A DNA stretch of 64,000 nucleotides, from the NCBI RefSeq assembly GCF_019278565.1, contig NZ_CP058988.1, positions 62,001 to 126,000 on the forward strand, in the 5' to 3' direction. The position numbers and the translations under genes are program-made. Numbering within the stretch: position 1 is the stretch's first letter; every line of letters begins with the position of its first letter. Below, piece by piece: positions 1 through 9,547 of this stretch. This DNA is from Cellulophaga sp. HaHa_2_95 (GTDB taxonomy: Bacteria > Bacteroidota > Bacteroidia > Flavobacteriales > Flavobacteriaceae). The notes under the pieces were generated by a model. The model made no database searches, was not told the origin of the DNA, and saw only the letters and a list, made by a program, of their open reading frames with translations.

Positions 1-780
1 TTAGGACAACACTTTCTAAAGGATGAAGATATCGCAAGGCAAATTGCAGAAACGCTAACTATAAAAGGCTATAAAAACGCTATTGAAATAGGCCCTGGAA
101 CAGGAGTGCTAACTAAATATTTATTAAAGGAAGACGTAAACTTGGTGGCTATGGATTTAGATTCAGAATCTATAGTATACCTAAACAATAGTTTCTTCCT
201 AGAGCATCCTGAATTTATAGGTCGAAAGCAAGAATTTAAGGTTATAGAGGCCGATTTTTTAAAGTATGATGTTACCACCTTATTCGGTGATGAGCAGTTT
301 GCCATAACGGGAAATTTCCCTTATAATATTTCTACACAAATTGTATTCAAATTACTAGAAATACGCCATCTAGTACCAGAATTCTCTGGAATGTTCCAAA
401 AAGAAGTGGCACAACGTATATGCGAAAAAGAAGGCAGTAAAGCATATGGCATCTTATCCGTACTTGTGCAAGCATTTTTTGATGCCGAATATTTATTTAC
501 CGTACCGCCAACCGTCTTTGACCCACCACCAAAAGTAGAATCTGGTGTTTTACGTTTAACACGAAAAGAAAACCAAACATTGGCTTGCAATGAAAAGTCG
601 CTCTACAGAGTGGTTAAAGCTGCATTTGGGCAACGTAGAAAAACAATTCGTAACAGTTTAAAAACATTCAACCTTTCTGATAGTCTTAGAGAAGATACTA
701 TCTTTGACAAGAGACCAGAACAGCTATCTGTTACTGACTTTATTTCACTTACAAACAAGATTGACAATGATACCGTTTAA
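1..780 (+). CDS. rsmA: 16S rRNA (adenine(1518)-N6/adenine(1519)-N6)-dimethyltransferase RsmA, 5' end cut by the window
   Basis: RsmA (KsgA) uses SAM to dimethylate two adjacent adenines near the 3' end of 16S rRNA late in 30S assembly. The frame is open from the first base and opens with LGQHFL, the N-terminal signature of the family, so only a few codons are missing. The SAM-binding motif EIGPGTG follows at about residues 30-36, and NFPYNIS, the catalytic NxPY motif, lies near residue 104. The C-terminal RNA-binding part contains [12 protein letters not shown]. The 259 visible residues match the usual length of about 260-280. The stop overlaps the mgtE start by 14 bases, so the two genes are probably translated from one message. 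Confidence 0.97.
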   Translation, partial: LGQHFLKDEDIARQIAETLTIKGYKNAIEIGPGTGVLTKYLLKEDVNLVAMDLDSESIVYLNNSFFLEHPEFIGRKQEFKVIEADFLKYDVTTLFGDEQFAITGNFPYNISTQIVFKLLEIRHLVPEFSGMFQKEVAQRICEKEGSKAYGILSVLVQAFFDAEYLFTVPPTVFDPPPKVESGVLRLTRKENQTLACNEKSLYRVVKAAFGQRRKTIRNSLKTFNLSDSLREDTIFDKRPEQLSVTDFISLTNKIDNDTV

Positions 781-2122
781 ACTCACTGAAGAGCTCATCG
801 CTGACATAGAGAACTTTATCGAAACTAAAAACAATAGTGCTTTACTATCGCTTTTAGAAGATATTCACTATGCAGATATAGCTGAGATCATCAATGAGTT
901 AAATGAAGACGAAGCTACATACATTATCAAGCTTTTAGAGAGCGATAAAACATCTGATATTCTTACGGAATTAGATGATGATGTGCGTGAAAGTATTCTA
1001 GGAAATTTATCTGCGAAAGAAATTGCAGAAGAATTAGATGAACTAGATACGGATGATGCTGCCGATATTGTAGGTGAGCTTCCAAAGGAAATGGTTCAGA
1101 GAGTTATTTCTGAAATAGAAGATAGAGAGCATGCAAAAGATATTGTAGATCTTTTACGTTTTGATGAAAATTCTGCCGGGGGTTTAATGGCAAAAGAATT
1201 AGTAAAAGTAAACGAAAACTGGAATGTACTCACCTGTGTTAAAGAAATGCGGGTACAAGCAGAAAATGTGACACGCGTACACTCTATCTATGTTGTAGAT
1301 GACGAAGGCAAATTAAAAGGAAGACTCTCTTTAAAAGATTTATTGACCACCTCTACCAAAACACATATTAAAGACGTCTACATCGCAAAAGTAGATTATG
1401 TAAATGTGAATGAAAAACCAGAAGAAGTAGCGCGGATCATGTCTAAATATGATTTAGAAGCTATTCCAGTTATTGATGAAATTGGTCGTTTGGTAGGCCG
1501 TATTACTATTGATGATATTGTAGATGTTATCCGTGAAGAAGCAGAGAAAGATTATCAAATGGCTGCGGGTATTTCTCAAGATGTAGAAGCCGATGATAGT
1601 ATCTGGGAATTAACTAAAGCACGTTGGCCTTGGTTACTTATTGGTATGATGGGCGGATTAGGAGCCGCTAGTATTATTAGTGGTTTTCAAGAAGCACTCA
1701 CCAAATTTCCGGTTTTATTAATATTTATTCCCTTAATGCAAGCAACTGCTGGTAATGTAGGCGTACAATCTTCTGCAATTGTAGTTCAAGGTTTAGCCAA
1801 TGACACTATCAAAGGTGCTATTTGGGGCCGACTAGGAAAAGAACTTCTGTTAGGTTTAGTAAATGGCCTAGCTTTAGCCTTTGTTTTTCTAATCATCAGC
1901 CATTTTGGATTTAAAACCACCTATTTAGAATCTATTGCTGTAGGCATAGCCCTTGTTACAGTCGTTGTAAATGCCGCAGTAATTGGCACCTTTATTCCTA
2001 TTTTCTTAAACAAAAGAGGCATTGATCCTGCCATTGCAACCGGTCCTTTTATTACCACCAGTAATGATGTTTTAGGAATTCTTATTTATTTTTCTATCGC
2101 CAAGGTTATTCTAGGATTTTAA
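767..2122 (+). CDS. mgtE: Magnesium transporter MgtE
   Basis: MgtE is a homodimeric inner-membrane Mg2+ channel gated by cytoplasmic Mg2+. The 451 residues show the family order: an acidic helical N domain with repeated LLEDI/LDDDV-type segments (about 1-130), two CBS repeats (about 135-255; the second ends near [13 protein letters not shown]), a connecting helix, and five hydrophobic membrane segments (about 285-450). The pore-region sequence [15 protein letters not shown] is present. An earlier in-frame ATG at 704 would add 21 residues deep inside rsmA. The ATG at 767 gives the usual length and an overlap of 14 bases with rsmA, so I chose it. Regulation is most likely through the protein's own Mg2+-sensing CBS domains. 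Confidence 0.95.
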   Translation: MIPFKLTEELIADIENFIETKNNSALLSLLEDIHYADIAEIINELNEDEATYIIKLLESDKTSDILTELDDDVRESILGNLSAKEIAEELDELDTDDAADIVGELPKEMVQRVISEIEDREHAKDIVDLLRFDENSAGGLMAKELVKVNENWNVLTCVKEMRVQAENVTRVHSIYVVDDEGKLKGRLSLKDLLTTSTKTHIKDVYIAKVDYVNVNEKPEEVARIMSKYDLEAIPVIDEIGRLVGRITIDDIVDVIREEAEKDYQMAAGISQDVEADDSIWELTKARWPWLLIGMMGGLGAASIISGFQEALTKFPVLLIFIPLMQATAGNVGVQSSAIVVQGLANDTIKGAIWGRLGKELLLGLVNGLALAFVFLIISHFGFKTTYLESIAVGIALVTVVVNAAVIGTFIPIFLNKRGIDPAIATGPFITTSNDVLGILIYFSIAKVILGF

Positions 2123-2255
2123 AAGCCAACAACTCTTTAAGCGTCAAGCAATCAGCGCATTTTACAGTAAATTTATATAAATAGTATTATTTATTAAATC
2201 TTTAATAAATACTATTGAAAAAAGTTGTAATCTTTGCGCAATAATTGCTTGCCTT

Positions 2256-3779
2256 ATGATACGAAATATTGAAAATATAGAATTAGAATTCTTAACCATT
2301 GACGATTATCAAGCGTTGAAATCTGCGATGATTGAAACCTACCCCAATATGGAAAACTCCTATTGGAAAGAAAATTTAATTCAGAAGTTAATAAATGATT
2401 TTCCTCAGGGGCAAGTGGTCATAAAAGTGAATGGAAATTTAGCAGGCTGCGCGCTATCTTTAAGAGTAGATTACGCACAGTTTGACAGACCACATACCTA
2501 CAGAGAGGTTACGGGAAATTATACCTTCAACACCTTAAAAAAAGATGGGGATGTGTTGTATGGGATTGAAGTATTCATAAAATCTGAATTTAGAGGCTTG
2601 CGCCTTGGAAGACGTTTATATGACTACCGTAAAGAACTTTGTGAGAGAGAAAACTTAAGAGGTATTATTTTTGGCGGCAGAATTCCTAATTATCACAAAT
2701 ACTCCAACGAGCTTTCGCCTAAACAATATATTGAAAGTGTTAGACGCAAAGAAATTCATGACCCTGTTTTAAACTTTCAGATTTCCAACGACTTTCACCC
2801 TTCAAAAATTATGAAAGGGTACTTAGAAGGCGATGCACAATCTAATGAATATGCCGTTCTTTTAGAATGGGACAATATCTATTACCAAAAAACAAATACT
2901 AAAGCTGCTACCAATAAAAAAGTTATTCGCCTTGGACTTATTCAATGGCAGATGCGTAGCTATAAAAATCTTGAAGATTTAATGCAACAAGCAGAATTCT
3001 TTATCGATTCTGTATCTGGATACCGTTCAGATTTTGCTTTATTCCCGGAGTTTTTCAACGCTCCATTAATGGCAGAGAATAACCACCTAAAAGAATCTGA
3101 TGCTATTAGAGAGTTGGCAAAGCACACCTCAGAAATAGTCAAAAAATTCTCAGAACTAGCTATAACTTATAACATTAATATTATTACAGGAAGTATGCCT
3201 GAAATTATTGATGACCGCTTATACAATGCAGGTTATTTATGCAAGAGAGACGGTACTACAGAGCGTTATGAGAAATTACATGTTACTCCAGATGAGGCAA
3301 AAGTTTGGGGCATGCAAGGCGGCTCTGAGCTCCGCACGTTTGATACTGATTGTGGTAAAATTGGAATCTTGATATGTTACGATGCTGAGTTCCCAGAACT
3401 AAGTAGACTTCTTGCAGATGATGGTATGGATATTTTATTTGTTCCATTTTTAACCGATACTCAAAATGGATACTCAAGAGTACGTCATTGCGCACAAGCA
3501 AGAGCTATTGAAAATGAATGTTATGTAGCCATCGCTGGTAGCGTAGGTAATTTACCTAGAGTAAATAACATGGACATTCAATACGCACAGTCCATGGTCT
3601 TTACTCCGTGTGATTTTTCTTTTCCTGCAAACGGAATAAAAGCAGAGGCTACACCAAATACCGAAATGATATTGATTTGCGACGTAGATATTGATTTACT
3701 TAGAGAGTTAAATCAATTTGGTAGTGTCAAAAATTTAAGAGATCGCAGAAAAGATTTATTTGAATTAAGAAAAAAATAA
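2256..3779 (+). CDS. GNAT acetyltransferase-carbon/nitrogen hydrolase (nitrilase) fusion protein
   Basis: Two enzymes are joined in one 507-residue chain. Residues about 7-210 look like a GNAT N-acetyltransferase, with the acetyl-CoA loop region FRGLRLGRRLYDYR near 112-125. Residues about 223-505 form a nitrilase-superfamily amidase with all three catalytic residues visible: Glu265 in LFPEFF, Lys340 in YEKLHV and Cys374 in LICYDAEFP. The nitrilase half hydrolyses a C-N bond (amide or nitrile) in the cytoplasm, and no signal peptide is present. This fusion occurs in Bacteroidota and other bacteria, but I know of no established substrate. An imperfect promoter, TTG at 2215 and TAATCTTTG at 2228, precedes the gene, so it is probably transcribed on its own. 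Confidence 0.9.
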   Translation: MIRNIENIELEFLTIDDYQALKSAMIETYPNMENSYWKENLIQKLINDFPQGQVVIKVNGNLAGCALSLRVDYAQFDRPHTYREVTGNYTFNTLKKDGDVLYGIEVFIKSEFRGLRLGRRLYDYRKELCERENLRGIIFGGRIPNYHKYSNELSPKQYIESVRRKEIHDPVLNFQISNDFHPSKIMKGYLEGDAQSNEYAVLLEWDNIYYQKTNTKAATNKKVIRLGLIQWQMRSYKNLEDLMQQAEFFIDSVSGYRSDFALFPEFFNAPLMAENNHLKESDAIRELAKHTSEIVKKFSELAITYNINIITGSMPEIIDDRLYNAGYLCKRDGTTERYEKLHVTPDEAKVWGMQGGSELRTFDTDCGKIGILICYDAEFPELSRLLADDGMDILFVPFLTDTQNGYSRVRHCAQARAIENECYVAIAGSVGNLPRVNNMDIQYAQSMVFTPCDFSFPANGIKAEATPNTEMILICDVDIDLLRELNQFGSVKNLRDRRKDLFELRKK

Positions 3780-3793
3780 ACACAAAGCTTTCC

Positions 3794-3826
3794 AACCTCA
3801 TTACTATGGAAGGAGGTTTTATTTAA
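3794..3826 (+). terminator. Weak hairpin after the GNAT-nitrilase gene
   Basis: AACCTC (3794-3799) pairs with GAGGTT (3813-3818) around a 13-base loop and is followed by TTATTT. The stem is only six base pairs, so this is a tentative intrinsic terminator. Confidence 0.3.
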
Positions 3827-3846
3827 AATTTGTATCTTAAGCTTGT

Positions 3847-3872
3847 CGCTCGCCTACAACTAATCGCGAGCG
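3847..3872 (+). promoter_or_regulatory. GC-rich hairpin just upstream of the SnoaL-like gene
   Basis: CGCTCGC (3847-3853) and GCGAGCG (3866-3872) are perfect inverted repeats around a 12-base loop. In this AT-rich stretch a seven-pair GC stem stands out. It ends 11 bases before the ATG at 3884, so it would sit over the ribosome-binding region of the message. Confidence 0.4.
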
Positions 3873-3883
3873 GCATTTTTAAT

Positions 3884-4264
3884 ATGGCAGATTTAGAACA
3901 GAACAAAAAAAATGCAGTAGCTTTCTATAAAACAGCATACGAAGGCAATCCAAAAATAGCTGTTGAAAAATATGTTGGAAAAGAATACATTCAACACAAC
4001 CCTGCAGTTGCCAATGGTACTCAAGGCTTTATCGCCTATTTTGAAAAAATGCAATTAGCGTATCCAGAAAAATCTATTGAATTTGTTCGAGTGATCGCTC
4101 AGGATGATTTAGTAGCGCTCCACACCCATCAAGTATGGCCAGATAACGACCAATATGTTACGATGGACTTTTTTAGATTTGATCCTCAGGGTAAAATTTG
4201 TGAACACTGGGATGCTATTCAGCAAATACCCAAAACTTCAGAGAATCCAAATAAAATGTATTAG
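3884..4264 (+). CDS. SnoaL-like / nuclear transport factor 2 family protein
   Basis: This 126-residue cytoplasmic protein resembles the small SnoaL-like proteins with the NTF2 cone fold, a scaffold that binds small hydrophobic ligands or carries isomerase/cyclase activity. Typical features are KYVGKEYIQHNPAVANG near residues 27-43, then GFIAYFEKM, and a C-terminal strand with FDPQGKICEHWDAIQ. The frame is open back to 3830, but the ATG at 3884 (MADLEQ) fits the family start, and the upstream part overlaps the hairpin at 3847-3872. The gene appears to be transcribed alone. No substrate can be inferred. Confidence 0.8.
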   Translation: MADLEQNKKNAVAFYKTAYEGNPKIAVEKYVGKEYIQHNPAVANGTQGFIAYFEKMQLAYPEKSIEFVRVIAQDDLVALHTHQVWPDNDQYVTMDFFRFDPQGKICEHWDAIQQIPKTSENPNKMY

Positions 4265-4411
4265 TCTATCGTTATTAAATGAAGTATCGAATCTCAATCA
4301 AGTTTTTTAAGGTTGAAAAACAGCTTGACCTTACCAAAATCAGCAATTGTTGATTATATTTAGATTCTTTTTTCACGGAACTTAGTACTAAAAATATAAC
4401 CAAATACAAGA

Positions 4412-5353
4412 ATGCGCGTATTACATTTAGATGTGAATCATCCTTTAATTATTGAACAATTTAATGAATTAGGGTTTATAAACGAGGAAGATTACACCTC
4501 AAGCAAAGAAGAAGTAGAAGCAAAAATACATTTATACGATGGTATCATCATCCGCAGCAGGTTTAGTCTTGACCATACTTTCTTAGAAAAAGCTACCCAG
4601 CTAAAGTTCATAGGAAGACTAGGCGCCGGCTTAGAAAATATAGACACCGCATATGCAAAGGATAAAAATATATTCTTAGCCGCAGCTCCCGAAGGAAATA
4701 GAAATGCCGTAGGAGAACATACTTTAGGCATGCTCTTGTCTCTTTTCAACCATTTAAACAAAGCAGATCAAGAGGTAAGACACGGTAAATGGGACCGAGA
4801 AGGAAACCGTGGAATAGAATTAGATGGTAAAACCGTTGGTATTATTGGATACGGAAATATGGGGAAAGCTTTTGCCAAAAAACTCAGAGGGTTTGATGTA
4901 GAAGTACTTTGCTACGATATTAAAGGCGGTGTAGATGATGATAATGCACGTCAAGTGGGGATTATGGAAATCAAACAAAAATGTGATATCATTAGTCTTC
5001 ATGTACCGCAAACACCAAGTACCATAAATATGATAAACAAAGAATTTATCGATGGTTTTAGTAAAGACATTTGGATTTTGAACACCGCCCGAGGTAAGTG
5101 TATTGTAACGCAAGATTTAGTAGAAGCCTTAAAAAGCGGAAAAGTGTTAGGAGCAGGTTTAGATGTATTGGAATATGAAAAAGCATCATTTGAAAACATG
5201 TTTTCAGAGAATGAGCTGCCCGAGGCGTTCAGCTATTTAATAAAAGCTCAAAATGTGATACTATCTCCACATGTGGGCGGATGGACCGTGGAGTCTAAAA
5301 TAAAACTAGCACAAACTGTAGTAGACAAAATTAAAGCTAAGTTCAGCGCTTAG
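4412..5353 (+). CDS. D-isomer-specific 2-hydroxyacid dehydrogenase (phosphoglycerate dehydrogenase-like)
   Basis: This NAD-dependent oxidoreductase interconverts a D-2-hydroxyacid and its 2-oxoacid. In 313 residues it shows the split catalytic domain around a Rossmann domain. The NAD-binding fingerprint GIIGYGNMG lies near residues 143-151. The catalytic arginine is in NTARG, the glutamate in GLDVLEYE and the histidine in LSPHVGGWT. It lacks the ACT domain of long SerA enzymes, so it is a short 3-phosphoglycerate dehydrogenase-like protein or a related dehydrogenase. No serC or serB neighbour is present to decide the substrate. The ATG at 4412 gives a full N-terminus. Confidence 0.88.
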   Translation: MRVLHLDVNHPLIIEQFNELGFINEEDYTSSKEEVEAKIHLYDGIIIRSRFSLDHTFLEKATQLKFIGRLGAGLENIDTAYAKDKNIFLAAAPEGNRNAVGEHTLGMLLSLFNHLNKADQEVRHGKWDREGNRGIELDGKTVGIIGYGNMGKAFAKKLRGFDVEVLCYDIKGGVDDDNARQVGIMEIKQKCDIISLHVPQTPSTINMINKEFIDGFSKDIWILNTARGKCIVTQDLVEALKSGKVLGAGLDVLEYEKASFENMFSENELPEAFSYLIKAQNVILSPHVGGWTVESKIKLAQTVVDKIKAKFSA

Positions 5354-5439
5354 CTAGTGCTAAGGAAGACCTTTCCAAACTCCTACACACCGTAGTATTA
5401 CAAAAGCATCTTAAAGTGACGATCTAACAACAAATAATA

Positions 5440-5826
5440 ATGAAAAATAGAGTTACAGGTTTAGGTGGATTCTTTTTCAAGACGAAAGACCCAGATGCTA
5501 TTAAAAAATGGTACAACAACCATTTAGGATTAAATACAGATCAGTACGGCTGCACTTTTTGGTGGAAAGATAAAGAAGGTAATGATTGCAGTACGCAATT
5601 GAGCCCAATGAATCAAGACACTGACTACTACGAACCTAGTAAATCATCATTCATGATGAACTTCAGGGTAGAAAATTTAGTAGAACTGTTGGCCATTTTA
5701 AAAGAGGAAGGAGTAACTATTGTAGGTGAAATTCAAGAGTTTGACTATGGAAAGTTCGGATGGATCCTTGATCCTGACGGCAATAAAATAGAACTTTGGG
5801 AGCCAATAGACGCTGAATTTCTGTGA
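5440..5826 (+). CDS. VOC family protein (glyoxalase/bleomycin resistance-like)
   Basis: This 128-residue protein has one vicinal-oxygen-chelate unit made of two beta-alpha-beta-beta-beta modules. The first begins GGFFFKTKDPDAIKKWY and leads into NHLGL. The second ends in the characteristic GWILDPDGNKIELWEP, whose glutamate usually binds a metal. Such proteins dimerise to form metal-dependent dioxygenases, isomerases or drug-binding proteins. Nothing nearby specifies a substrate. The protein is probably cytoplasmic, and the 86-base gap to the dehydrogenase suggests its own promoter. Confidence 0.88.
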   Translation: MKNRVTGLGGFFFKTKDPDAIKKWYNNHLGLNTDQYGCTFWWKDKEGNDCSTQLSPMNQDTDYYEPSKSSFMMNFRVENLVELLAILKEEGVTIVGEIQEFDYGKFGWILDPDGNKIELWEPIDAEFL

Positions 5827-5881
5827 GTTAGAAATTATTATTACATTTAGCACAGTTTAACAACAAATAACAATTCAACCA

Positions 5882-6262
5882 ATGTCAGAAGAACAAAACA
5901 AATCAGGAAACAATGCAAACGAGTTTGCAGATGAAGCTAAAAAAACAGCCAATGAATTTTCAGAAGGCGCAAAAGAAGCTTTTAGCGGAATAGGTGGTGA
6001 CAATAAGAAAGTTCTTGCAGGTGTTATTGCAATATTTTTTGGCTCATTAGGAATTCACAAATTTATTTTAGGATACCAAAAGGAAGGAATTATACTTTTG
6101 GTAGCTTCAATAATAGGTTATGCCACAGCCTGTTTAGTAGTAGGTGGCTTTATTTTAACAGCACTTTGGATTGTTGGTATTATTGAAGGAATCATCTATT
6201 TAACAAAATCTGATGAAGAATTTTACAATACATACCAAGTAGGAAGAAAGCCTTGGTTCTAG
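5882..6262 (+). CDS. TM2 domain membrane protein
   Basis: The 126-residue product starts with a charged, alanine-rich helical segment (about 1-40, with NEFADEAKKTANEFSEGAKEAF) and continues into a TM2 domain: FFGSLGIHKFILGYQKEGIILL, then a second hydrophobic segment ending near IIEGIIYL. TM2 proteins have two transmembrane helices joined by a short polar turn, and their bacterial role is not established. A near-match -7 box TACATTTA lies at 5842. The gene is followed by a strong terminator. Confidence 0.9.
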   Translation: MSEEQNKSGNNANEFADEAKKTANEFSEGAKEAFSGIGGDNKKVLAGVIAIFFGSLGIHKFILGYQKEGIILLVASIIGYATACLVVGGFILTALWIVGIIEGIIYLTKSDEEFYNTYQVGRKPWF

Positions 6263-6284
6263 TAGCACCACAACAGTTCAAAAT

Positions 6285-6318
6285 AAAAAAAGCCAAATCG
6301 CAAGATTTGGCTTTTTTT
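6285..6318. terminator. Bidirectional intrinsic terminator between convergent genes
   Basis: AGCCAAATC (6291-6299) pairs with GATTTGGCT (6304-6312) around GCAA, flanked by A and T runs on the two sides. It can therefore end both the TM2 gene and the opposing acyltransferase gene. Confidence 0.9.
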
Positions 6319-6335
6319 GTAGTGTCCAAAAGATC

Positions 6336-8177
6336 TTAATTCTCTGGATCATTAGTAGTTAAATCTTGACCTGCCGCCATTTTGCGTTCTAGCTCTGCTT
6401 GAAACTCTTCCATTACTGGTCTAACCGTATCTTCTGGTAAATCGGCTATCTTGATATACATCAATCCGTCTACAGAATTATTAAACAGCGGGTCTACATT
6501 AAAAGCAACCACTTTTGCATTCTGCTTTATATACTTCTTTATCAATACAGGCAAACGTAAATTTCCTGGTTCTACTTCATCAATTAATTTATCAAACTTA
6601 TTTAAATCGGCCTGAGTTTCGTCAAACACAAATTCTTTATCAGCATCTTTAAGCTTTACCTTAAACTCCTTTTTAGGTCTTATGTACTGTGCCACATACG
6701 GATCCCAATAGTTAGATTTCATAAACTCAATCATAAGTGATTTGGAGAAATTAGAAAACTGATTACTGATACTTACCCCACCAATTAAATACTTATATTC
6801 TGGAAAACGTAGTGTAGTATGTACAATTCCTTTCCAAAGCAAGAATAGCGGCATGGGTTTCTGTTGGTATTCTTTAACGATATAGGCACGTCCCATTTCT
6901 ATAGACTCGCTCATCATTGCATACAGCTCTGGTTCTACTCTAAATAAATCTTGCAAGTAAAATCCATCAATACCATACGCTTTGAATATTTCTGCGCCTA
7001 AGCCCATTCTATACGCTCCTACAATAGCTTTCTCTTGCTCGTCCCAAAGAAACAAATGATGGTAATAGGCATCAAACTGATCAAGATCAATAGAATTATT
7101 AGTTCCCTCCCCTATAGCTCTAAAAGTAACTTCTCTCTGTCTACCTATTTCTTGTAAAATGTTAGGCATATCATGCTCTACCGCTAAGAAAACTTCATAG
7201 TTTTTGCTCTGCAATAGCCTACATCCTTTGTCTCTTAATTTAATAATTTCTTCTTCCATCAGTTCTGGACTAATGGCCGAAGCAATTTTTCGAGGTGCCT
7301 TAGGCAATTTTAAAGAGGTGGGTATTTGCTCTCTTATTCTATCGGTTAAGCCTTCCTTTTCGTAGGCATTAGAAAGCATATAGGTTTTTCTACGAAGCAA
7401 ATCCGTATACTCTTCTAAGCTCTGTTGTTCTTTCTGTACTTTGACCGCGATAGGTTGCCCTATTCGTACCTTTATAGGTCTATTCTTTTGTGTGAATACT
7501 TCTGATGGAATTTTAGCGGTTCTAAAAACATCATTCAATTTTGCCAAACGATAGAAAAGTCTACTGTTCTTAGCGTGAAAATAAATAGGCACAACAGGAA
7601 CTTCTGCTTTTTTTATCAATTTTAAAGCAGCTTCTTCCCAAGGTCTATCTACTAGAAGTTTTCCATCTTTTAAAGTAGAAACTTCTCCTGCAGGAAATAT
7701 GCTTAGAGGATGGCCGTCTCTCAAATGCTGAAGTGCCGTCTTAAATCCCGCTAAACTACTTTTTACATTTTTATGGGATTCAAACGGATTTACAGGAACA
7801 ATATAAGGCACTAAAGGCTCCATACGTTGCAGTAAGAAATTAGTCATGATTTTAAAATCAGGACGATATCCCATCATTAGTTTAATCAAAATAATACCAT
7901 CGATGGCTCCTAGCGGATGATTAGAGATGGTTATAAATGCACCATCTTTAGGTAATCTTTTGAAATCCTCTTCGGGAATCTGAAAATCAATATCAAAATG
8001 CTTTAAAATAGCATCTGGATAAGCTTGCCCCTCTAAATGGCTGATTGTATCATAAAACTTATTAATACTAGAAATTCTAGTCACTTTCATAAGAACCCAT
8101 CCTATAAAAGTGCCTAGAAAGCCATATTTATCTATATTTATTGCTTTTGCAACTTCCTTTGCGGTTACTAAACCCAT
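6336..8177 (-). CDS. OlsF-like bifunctional acyltransferase (PlsC-type domain plus N-acyltransferase domain)
   Basis: This 613-residue protein has two acyltransferase parts. Residues about 60-290 are a PlsC/LPLAT domain with SNHPLGAIDG (His87 and Asp93, with five residues between them rather than the canonical four) and FPAGEVST. Residues about 310-530 match the OlsB-type GNAT fold seen in ornithine-lipid and glycine-lipid synthesis, with YEVFLAVEHDMPN and IVGAYRMGLG. The same domain order defines OlsF, which in Flavobacterium johnsoniae and Serratia was reported to N-acylate and then O-acylate ornithine. I infer that this enzyme makes a phosphorus-free aminolipid at the inner membrane; the amino acid could be ornithine, glycine or another. 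No neighbour helps to decide. Confidence 0.82.
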   Translation of the reverse strand: MGLVTAKEVAKAINIDKYGFLGTFIGWVLMKVTRISSINKFYDTISHLEGQAYPDAILKHFDIDFQIPEEDFKRLPKDGAFITISNHPLGAIDGIILIKLMMGYRPDFKIMTNFLLQRMEPLVPYIVPVNPFESHKNVKSSLAGFKTALQHLRDGHPLSIFPAGEVSTLKDGKLLVDRPWEEAALKLIKKAEVPVVPIYFHAKNSRLFYRLAKLNDVFRTAKIPSEVFTQKNRPIKVRIGQPIAVKVQKEQQSLEEYTDLLRRKTYMLSNAYEKEGLTDRIREQIPTSLKLPKAPRKIASAISPELMEEEIIKLRDKGCRLLQSKNYEVFLAVEHDMPNILQEIGRQREVTFRAIGEGTNNSIDLDQFDAYYHHLFLWDEQEKAIVGAYRMGLGAEIFKAYGIDGFYLQDLFRVEPELYAMMSESIEMGRAYIVKEYQQKPMPLFLLWKGIVHTTLRFPEYKYLIGGVSISNQFSNFSKSLMIEFMKSNYWDPYVAQYIRPKKEFKVKLKDADKEFVFDETQADLNKFDKLIDEVEPGNLRLPVLIKKYIKQNAKVVAFNVDPLFNNSVDGLMYIKIADLPEDTVRPVMEEFQAELERKMAAGQDLTTNDPEN

Positions 8178-8296
8178 ATTATCTTACCCATTTTCCGGAA
8201 TGCTAATATAGGAAAAACGTTACTTGGCAATTAAGTTTTAATTTCTTTTTTAAAAAAAGAAGACTTTTTACATATTTACTATTGATAGTCAAAAGG

Positions 8297-9547
8297 TTAC
8301 TTCACAACTAATTGCACCGTTTCTTTACCGCGCTGTTCTAATAAAATTTCCTTACCATTTTGCAAGGAGGTAATAGCCTCAGTATCAAAGTGTCGAATTG
8401 TATATAGAGAAACTTCCTCCTGGTGGTTTACCTTAAATTTTCTTTTTAAAATCTCTAGTAAATCATTTAAGCGCCCAAATTTATTATCGACACACACAGA
8501 AAAACTAATCGCAGAATTCTGGATAAGATCTACTTTCATTTTATGGTCATGAAATAATTTAAACAGCTCACTGATACTATCTTCTACAATGAATGAGAAA
8601 TCTAAAGAAGATAACTTCATTAAAACTTGATTCTTTTTCACGATAAAACAAGGTACTTTTGGCTCTATGCCAGGACCTTTTCCTACCGTAGTTCCTGCAT
8701 TTTTAGGTTCTAAAAAAGACTTTACAAGTAAAGGAATTTCTTTTCGTTGTAAGGGCTGTAATGTTTTAGGGTGAATTACTGATGCACCATAAAAAGCTAA
8801 TTCAATAGCCTCCCTATAAGAGATTTGATTTAATAATTGAGCATTATCAAAATATCTAGGGTCTGCATTTAACACTCCAGGTACGTCCTTCCAAATGGTA
8901 ACCGCAGTGGCATTCAAACAATAAGCTAAAATAGCCGCTGAATAATCCGACCCTTCTCTACCTAAAGTAGTGGTAAAGTTATTGTCATCACTGCCAATAA
9001 ATCCTTGAGTTATATAAAATTTACTTTTATCAATTCCTTTTGAAATATTTTCCTGCGTTTTTTCCCAATTGATAGCAGCATCTCTATAATTATCATCCGT
9101 TTTAATATAATCACGAACATCTAACCATGTATTATTAATACCTACTTCATTTAAATACGCACTTAAAATAGTGGTAGAAACCAATTCTCCATACCCAATA
9201 ACTTGGTCATAGACAAAGCTGTGCTTTGGCGATTTATTCCACGCAAGAAACCCTTGAACTTCATCAAAAAGTTCCTTTATTTGCTTGAATATAGGATGTT
9301 TGTCATTTTCAAACAGGTCCATTAAAATATCATTATGATATTTAAGAACGTCTTGGATTGCAGCAGCAACTTCAGATTTATCTCTAAAATAACTCGTAAC
9401 AACCGTTTCCATAGCATTGGTTGTTTTACCCATTGCAGAAACAACTATTAGTGTATGCTCATAACCTACTTGTTCTAAAACACTCACTAAATTTTTTACC
9501 CCATCAGCATCTTTTACAGATGCTCCTCCAAATTTAAAAATTCTCAT
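8297..9547 (-). CDS. Aspartate kinase
   Basis: Aspartate kinase phosphorylates L-aspartate in the first step toward lysine, threonine and methionine. The 416-residue protein opens with FKFGGASV (KFGGTSV in most homologues) and has LGREGSDYSAAIL near residue 196, which is the nucleotide and substrate-binding loop. It ends in an ACT-type regulatory region (about 300-416). It is monofunctional, since no homoserine dehydrogenase domain follows. Its start overlaps the end of the upstream GNAT gene by four bases, which suggests translational coupling. The divergent neighbour is fbp. The lysine, threonine or other specificity cannot be told from sequence. Confidence 0.93.
   Translation of the reverse strand: MRIFKFGGASVKDADGVKNLVSVLEQVGYEHTLIVVSAMGKTTNAMETVVTSYFRDKSEVAAAIQDVLKYHNDILMDLFENDKHPIFKQIKELFDEVQGFLAWNKSPKHSFVYDQVIGYGELVSTTILSAYLNEVGINNTWLDVRDYIKTDDNYRDAAINWEKTQENISKGIDKSKFYITQGFIGSDDNNFTTTLGREGSDYSAAILAYCLNATAVTIWKDVPGVLNADPRYFDNAQLLNQISYREAIELAFYGASVIHPKTLQPLQRKEIPLLVKSFLEPKNAGTTVGKGPGIEPKVPCFIVKKNQVLMKLSSLDFSFIVEDSISELFKLFHDHKMKVDLIQNSAISFSVCVDNKFGRLNDLLEILKRKFKVNHQEEVSLYTIRHFDTEAITSLQNGKEILLEQRGKETVQLVVK

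Noticed and set aside
69..305. Minus-strand open frame opposite rsmA, and many similar antisense frames opposite mfd, metG, speB and others
   Set aside because: They lie opposite genes with strong family matches and show no motif, start signal or promoter of their own.
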